64,000 bases of DNA. Source: Sphingobium_A sp965228065 (lineage in GTDB: Bacteria > Pseudomonadota > Alphaproteobacteria > Sphingomonadales > Sphingomonadaceae). The stretch is taken from contig OZ245788.1 in NCBI GenBank assembly GCA_965228065.1, forward strand, positions 4,650,001 through 4,714,000, read 5' to 3'. The notes under the pieces were generated by a model. The model was given only the letters and a program-made list of their open reading frames with translations. It did not search any database and was not told the DNA's origin. Below are positions 60,621 through 64,000 of the stretch, piece by piece (position 1 is the first letter of the stretch; every line of letters starts with the position of its first letter). The position numbers and the translations under genes were made by a program.

Positions 60621-60971
60621 CAACCCGAGATTTTGTCCGCCCCACCCTTGAGGCCGGGGGAAGTGATCGAGCCCCAAACCCCGTTCGTCCCGAGCGAAGT
60701 CGAGGGACTAAGCCGAGCGCAGCCGAGGCTGATGGGCATGTGGTCCTCGGCCGCGCTTGGACGGCTCCCTCGACTTCGCTCGGGACAAACGGAGAGGGTG
60801 ACAGCTGGCTTGGTTTGAAGCCATGGCTGCGACGAGATCCAAATCCTGTCTCAACATCGGTGTTTCGACTGGGGTCCTCGTATTTGCGGCGCTCTCAACC
60901 ACTCCTGCCCAAAAATCCCGGACACCGGTGAGCCTCCGCTGGGATGACGGCCGGGGTCGAATTTCTCGAAG
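60621..60971. other. Non-coding gap carrying the hairpin repeat
   Basis: This 351-nt stretch between the EEP gene and the histidine kinase stop (convergent) holds the long inverted repeat at 60681-60792. The part from 60793 to 60971 shows no gene or strong structure. Short open frames there are low-complexity and have no ribosome-binding site. Confidence 0.7.
60681..60792. repeat. REP-like long inverted repeat (sphingomonad type)
   Basis: Outer arms of 27 nt (60681-60707 and 60766-60792) pair at 26 of 27 positions. A second inner pair (about 16 nt, near-perfect: ccgagcgcagccgagg against cctcggccgcgcttgg) lies inside, so the whole unit folds as one long hairpin. The arm motif cgagcgaagtcgaggga is one I associate with intergenic repeats scattered through sphingomonad genomes. 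Confidence 0.8.
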
Positions 60972-62546
60972 TTACGCGACCCTCAGGCGAATCTCGATCA
61001 GCGCGCCAGCGTCCACCGGCACGCTTCGTATCTCGCCGTCACATGCAGCCAGCAGCGAGCGGGCGATGGCGAGCCCGAGACCCGATCCGCCTTCGGCGCG
61101 CCGCCCGGTATGGAACGCCTCAAAGATCCGCTCATGGTCGGCTGCCGGCACGCCGCGGCCGTCGTCGGATACCAGCAGTGCCAGTTCTCCACGATCGTAA
61201 CGGGCCGTGATCACGATCCGCTGCGCGCCCGCCTGGCGGCTATTCTCGACCAGCGTTTCGACGACCGCTTCGATCAGTTCGGCCGGGGCCGCGGCAATGG
61301 GCAGATCGTCGGGCAAGGTGACGTCGATCGCCAGATCCTCCCCCCGATGCGCATCCGCCACCAGCCGCGCCGGTCCGGACAGGTCGGTGGTGGCATCGCT
61401 CGGCATCGCCGTCATATCCGCGCGCGCCAGATCGAGCAGCCGCTGGACGAGATGCGACAGCCGATCGGCATCCGCCATGGCATTCGAAAGGAAGCGGGCC
61501 CGTTCCGCATCGGTCATTTCGGGGCCGTGATCGCCCAGCAGTTCCAGCGCACCGCGCAACCCCGCAATCGGCGTCTTAAACTCATGGCTCACCGATGCGG
61601 CGAAATCGCGGAGATAGCGCGAGCGCGCCTCGATCCGCTGCGCCATCAGCGCAAAATTCTCGTAGAGCGTACGGATCTCGACGGCGGCGGTCGCGGGCGT
61701 TTCCGGCACTTCGACAGCACCGCGCGCCACGGATTCGGTGGCCCGGCTCAATGCCTCGATCGGACGCGCGATCGCACGCGACAACAGGCCGGCCAGGAAC
61801 AGCAAGGTCACGAAGATCGCCGTCATGCCGACCAGGATCTTGCCGCGATCCTGATAGACGCCGAGGAACAGCCCGCGCGGACTGCGCGACAGCATCAGCG
61901 CCCCGATGACGCGTCCGTTCGCGAACACCGGCCGCACATAATGAACACGGATCGCCGAGGCCCGGCTCAGCGCCTCCGCGGCATAGCGTGCCTCATATCC
62001 GCCGCGGCGACGCAGCACCGTCTGGCTGGTGCCGAGAAGCGCGGCCTTCACTTCGGGCACATTCGCATAGCTTCGTCCGAGATCGTCGCGACCGAGCACC
62101 ACGACGCCCTTGTCGTCGAGCACCCGGATCGCGGCCAATGTCGTCTGCACCGTATCCTCGACGACCGGTTTCAGCCTCCGCCCCGCGATCGCCGCCCGTC
62201 TGTCGGCGCGGGGGCCGACGCTCGTCCCGCTCAGCACCGGCAGGATCGGCATGGCATTGAGATCGACTCTGGGACGTTCGATGGTCAGCGGCCTGGGGCC
62301 TTTCGCGATCGGCTCGGGCCACGCCGCGCGATAGGCCCCCGACAGCGCCGCCGCCTGGGCGATCAACTCGGTCTCGGTCTGCTGGACCAGCGTATTCTCA
62401 TACACCCTCAGGAATATCGCAGCGAAACCGGGCAGCGTCGCGACGAACAGCAGCACGCCGAACAGAATCGCGCGCAACCGGATCGGCGGCCAGTGCCGCT
62501 TGAGCCAGGTCTTCAGCGCTTCGACGACGCGATCCCCCTCACGCAT
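60972..62546 (-). CDS. Sensor histidine kinase
   Basis: A 524-residue membrane kinase. TM1 spans residues about 26-48 (ILFGVLLFVATLPGFAAIFL), a periplasmic domain of about 190 residues follows, and TM2 (VGMTAIFVTLLFLAGLLS) leads into a HAMP region. The phosphoacceptor His lies in ASVSHEFKTPIAGLRG. The ATP-binding motifs are the N box (ETLVENSRQAGA), DDGRGVP and GGSGLGLAIARS. The start at ATG 62546, with ggggga 4-9 nt upstream, overlaps the regulator stop. The signal sensed is unknown. Confidence 0.92.
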   Translation of the reverse strand: MREGDRVVEALKTWLKRHWPPIRLRAILFGVLLFVATLPGFAAIFLRVYENTLVQQTETELIAQAAALSGAYRAAWPEPIAKGPRPLTIERPRVDLNAMPILPVLSGTSVGPRADRRAAIAGRRLKPVVEDTVQTTLAAIRVLDDKGVVVLGRDDLGRSYANVPEVKAALLGTSQTVLRRRGGYEARYAAEALSRASAIRVHYVRPVFANGRVIGALMLSRSPRGLFLGVYQDRGKILVGMTAIFVTLLFLAGLLSRAIARPIEALSRATESVARGAVEVPETPATAAVEIRTLYENFALMAQRIEARSRYLRDFAASVSHEFKTPIAGLRGALELLGDHGPEMTDAERARFLSNAMADADRLSHLVQRLLDLARADMTAMPSDATTDLSGPARLVADAHRGEDLAIDVTLPDDLPIAAAPAELIEAVVETLVENSRQAGAQRIVITARYDRGELALLVSDDGRGVPAADHERIFEAFHTGRRAEGGSGLGLAIARSLLAACDGEIRSVPVDAGALIEIRLRVA

Positions 62547-63261
62547 TTTCCCCCATACAGGCACCGATGCGATAGCCGATGCCCGCCCGCGTCTCGATCA
62601 GATCCCCGCCGCCGACCCCGACGAACTTGGCGCGCAGGTTGCGGATATGGCTGTCGATCGTCCGGTCGGTCACCGCGAAGCCTGGTCCGTGCAGCCGATC
62701 GATGATCGCATCGCGGCTGAACACTTTGGACGGCAACGAGGCGAGCAGCAGAAGCAGCTGAAATTCGGTTGCGGTCAGTTCCACCGTTTCACCCGCCCAG
62801 CGCGCTTCCCAACCCTCTGGATCGAGCGCCAGGCGATTGTGAACAACCTGCCCCGCCGGTCCGGCTGCGGTGAGCGCCCGTCCACCACGCTTCAGGATCG
62901 CGTTCACGCGCGCCACCACCTCACGCGGAGAGAAGGGTTTCACGACATAATCGTCGGCGCCCAGTTCCAGCCCGACGACGCGATCGATCTCGTCATCGCG
63001 CGACGACAGGAACAGCACGGGCACATCGCCCTTCGCGCGCAGCCTGCGGCACACTTCGATCCCATCGAGCCGCGGCATGTTGATGTCGAGCACGACAAGA
63101 TCGGGGTTCCATTTCTCGACGGCAACAAGGGCGTCCTCGCCATCCTCGGCTTCGCGCGTCTCCATGCCCGCCTTGCCGAGCGCGAAGGTCAGCACCTCGC
63201 GGATATGGGGGTCGTCATCGACGATCAGGATCATTCGGCTCATGGCATAGGCTGTTGTCAC
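62539..63261 (-). CDS. OmpR-type response regulator
   Basis: A 240-residue regulator. The receiver domain carries ILIVDDDPHIREVLTFALG, the phosphorylated Asp in LVVLDINMPRLDG and the conserved Lys in DDYVVKPFSPREV. A winged-helix DNA-binding domain follows (TEFQLLLLLASLPSKVFSRD). The GTG at 63261 overlaps the stop of the upstream gene (GTGA) with ggag 9 nt before it, preferred over ATG 63243 which lacks a ribosome-binding site. Confidence 0.92.
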   Translation of the reverse strand: MTTAYAMSRMILIVDDDPHIREVLTFALGKAGMETREAEDGEDALVAVEKWNPDLVVLDINMPRLDGIEVCRRLRAKGDVPVLFLSSRDDEIDRVVGLELGADDYVVKPFSPREVVARVNAILKRGGRALTAAGPAGQVVHNRLALDPEGWEARWAGETVELTATEFQLLLLLASLPSKVFSRDAIIDRLHGPGFAVTDRTIDSHIRNLRAKFVGVGGGDLIETRAGIGYRIGACMGENA

Positions 63262-64000
63262 CGCTTGGGCTCCGCTGTCAAAGGGGTGGTGTCGTTTCCG
63301 GGCGAGATTGCCGGTGGCGGTGGAGCAGAAATGATCGACGGCGCTTCGACAGCTTCAGCCTGCTCCCGAGGCGGATATGGCAATCCATTGCACTGCCGCG
63401 GACCGACATGTTCCCGTTTGAGCCCCTTTTCAGCGATCATGCGCTCGGCGGTCAGGAAGCGACGCGCGTTGCGCCATGTCCAGCCATGCCAGTCGGTCAG
63501 CCTGGGCTCCATTTCGTCCATCAGGCGATTGCGCGACCAGGCCAGTCGCGCCTTCAGCGCCGCATCGCGTGTCCGCCCTTCGAGTTCGACGATCGGCAGC
63601 AATGCCGAGGGCCCGAGTTCGTTCAGATAACAAAGGTCGAGATGGACGCCCCGCCCCCCGGCTTCGCGTGCATGGCGGACATTCCAGGCCGCAGCCATCC
63701 GTCCGAGATCGACGACACTGCACCCCGACAGCACGATCAGCGCGGCCAGCGCGTTTGCGTTGAGCAGCCAGCTGTCACTCTTTCCCCGCCACATCCGTGC
63801 GCAGATCAGGATCAGGCCGACCGCGACCAGCCCCATCCAGATCAGCGCGGCAATACGGAACCGGGTGAGCGAATAGGAATCGATATAGTCGAATGTGCGC
63901 AACATGGACGACGCCACGAGCATCACATTCTGCGCCACCCAGATCGTCACCAGCGAACGAATCGTCCCGCTGGCAGCCATCGCGGAGCCGGGTCGCAGCG
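63258..64000 (-). CDS. DUF4173/DUF4153-like membrane protein, 5'-truncated by window edge
   Basis: The frame is open through the right edge, so the N-terminus is missing. The visible part has four hydrophobic segments (SLVTIWVAQNVMLVASSM, IAALIWMGLVAVGLILIC, ANALAALIVLSGCSVVDL), an amphipathic mid region and a Pro-rich tail (APPPPAISPGNDT). FDYIDSYSLTRFRIAALIW is a motif I connect with DUF4173 proteins. It precedes the two-component genes on the same strand with a GTGA overlap, so it is probably cotranscribed with them. Confidence 0.75.
   Translation of the reverse strand, partial: LRPGSAMAASGTIRSLVTIWVAQNVMLVASSMLRTFDYIDSYSLTRFRIAALIWMGLVAVGLILICARMWRGKSDSWLLNANALAALIVLSGCSVVDLGRMAAAWNVRHAREAGGRGVHLDLCYLNELGPSALLPIVELEGRTRDAALKARLAWSRNRLMDEMEPRLTDWHGWTWRNARRFLTAERMIAEKGLKREHVGPRQCNGLPYPPREQAEAVEAPSIISAPPPPAISPGNDTTPLTAEPKR

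Noticed and set aside
61110..62705. 531-codon open frame on the plus strand
   Set aside because: Antisense to the histidine kinase, which has all catalytic boxes.
1..64000. CRISPR arrays, rRNA genes, insertion sequences, prophage
   Set aside because: No regularly spaced repeats, no rRNA-like segments, no transposase motifs and no phage structural genes were seen.

Overview
The window looks like a piece of chromosome from a GC-rich alphaproteobacterium of the Sphingomonadaceae (Sphingomonas or a close relative). This rests on family-level recognition: a complete exosortase A (XrtA) exopolysaccharide locus of sphingomonad type, large TonB-dependent receptors, a DUF1178/nitrilase/glutaredoxin/ComF cluster, an rpsF-rpsR-rplI operon, and an intergenic hairpin built on a motif I associate with sphingomonads. 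I see no phage, insertion sequence, CRISPR array or rRNA. Almost all of it is coding, with many 4-base ATGA or GTGA overlaps.

Layout. 1-1.4 kb: end of fmt overlapping truA. 1.5-14.0 kb (minus): a ten-gene XrtA polysaccharide operon running from export lipoprotein, Wzz-like protein, tyrosine autokinase, outer-membrane barrel, AAA ATPase, polysaccharide deacetylase, FemAB-like protein and glycosyltransferase to the exosortase and an asparagine-synthase-like amidotransferase. 14.1-19.8 kb: a second, biosynthetic XrtA-associated block. A PLP decarboxylase and an AMP-forming ligase (minus) lie head to head with a GNAT/FemAB-like transferase, an acyl carrier protein and two alpha/beta-hydrolase-like proteins (plus). 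The product of this block is unknown, and it is the best candidate here for undescribed chemistry. 19.8-22.5 kb: a TadG-like protein with a long repetitive tail plus two TadE-like pseudopilins.

22.7-35.9 kb: trxB, a ZnuD-like TonB receptor with a palindrome over its promoter, a sulfite dehydrogenase pair, RNase R, glycerol-3-phosphate dehydrogenase, prolyl-tRNA synthetase, a DMT exporter and the S6-S18-L9 ribosomal operon with a possible autoregulatory leader. 36-44.8 kb: a divergent MocR/YczE pair, a PhzF-like protein, folE, a very large TonB receptor, an SDR/AhpD-like pair and tRNA-Arg(CCT). 45-49.6 kb: DUF1178, nitrilase, grxC, comF, a methyltransferase, a Nudix protein and two Flp pilins. 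49.7-64 kb: accA, xerD, an unrecognised secreted protein, aroK-aroB, a DUF423/CPA2 antiporter/NifU-like/CvpA operon, radA, an EEP-family phosphoesterase, a long imperfect hairpin repeat and a histidine kinase/response regulator pair next to a truncated DUF4173-type membrane protein.

Functional picture. The left third is a coherent envelope-polysaccharide module: chain-length control and export (Wzz-like, lipoprotein, kinase, barrel), sugar transfer and modification, and an exosortase. It is paired with a carrier-protein pathway that may supply a tailoring group. No PEP-CTERM substrate and no initiating phosphoglycosyltransferase is encoded in the window, so both must lie elsewhere or be absent. 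The remainder is mostly core housekeeping with scattered small membrane proteins. Start sites were chosen from gene overlaps, ribosome-binding sites and family N-termini. Assignments come from reading sequences and remembered families, not from a database search.
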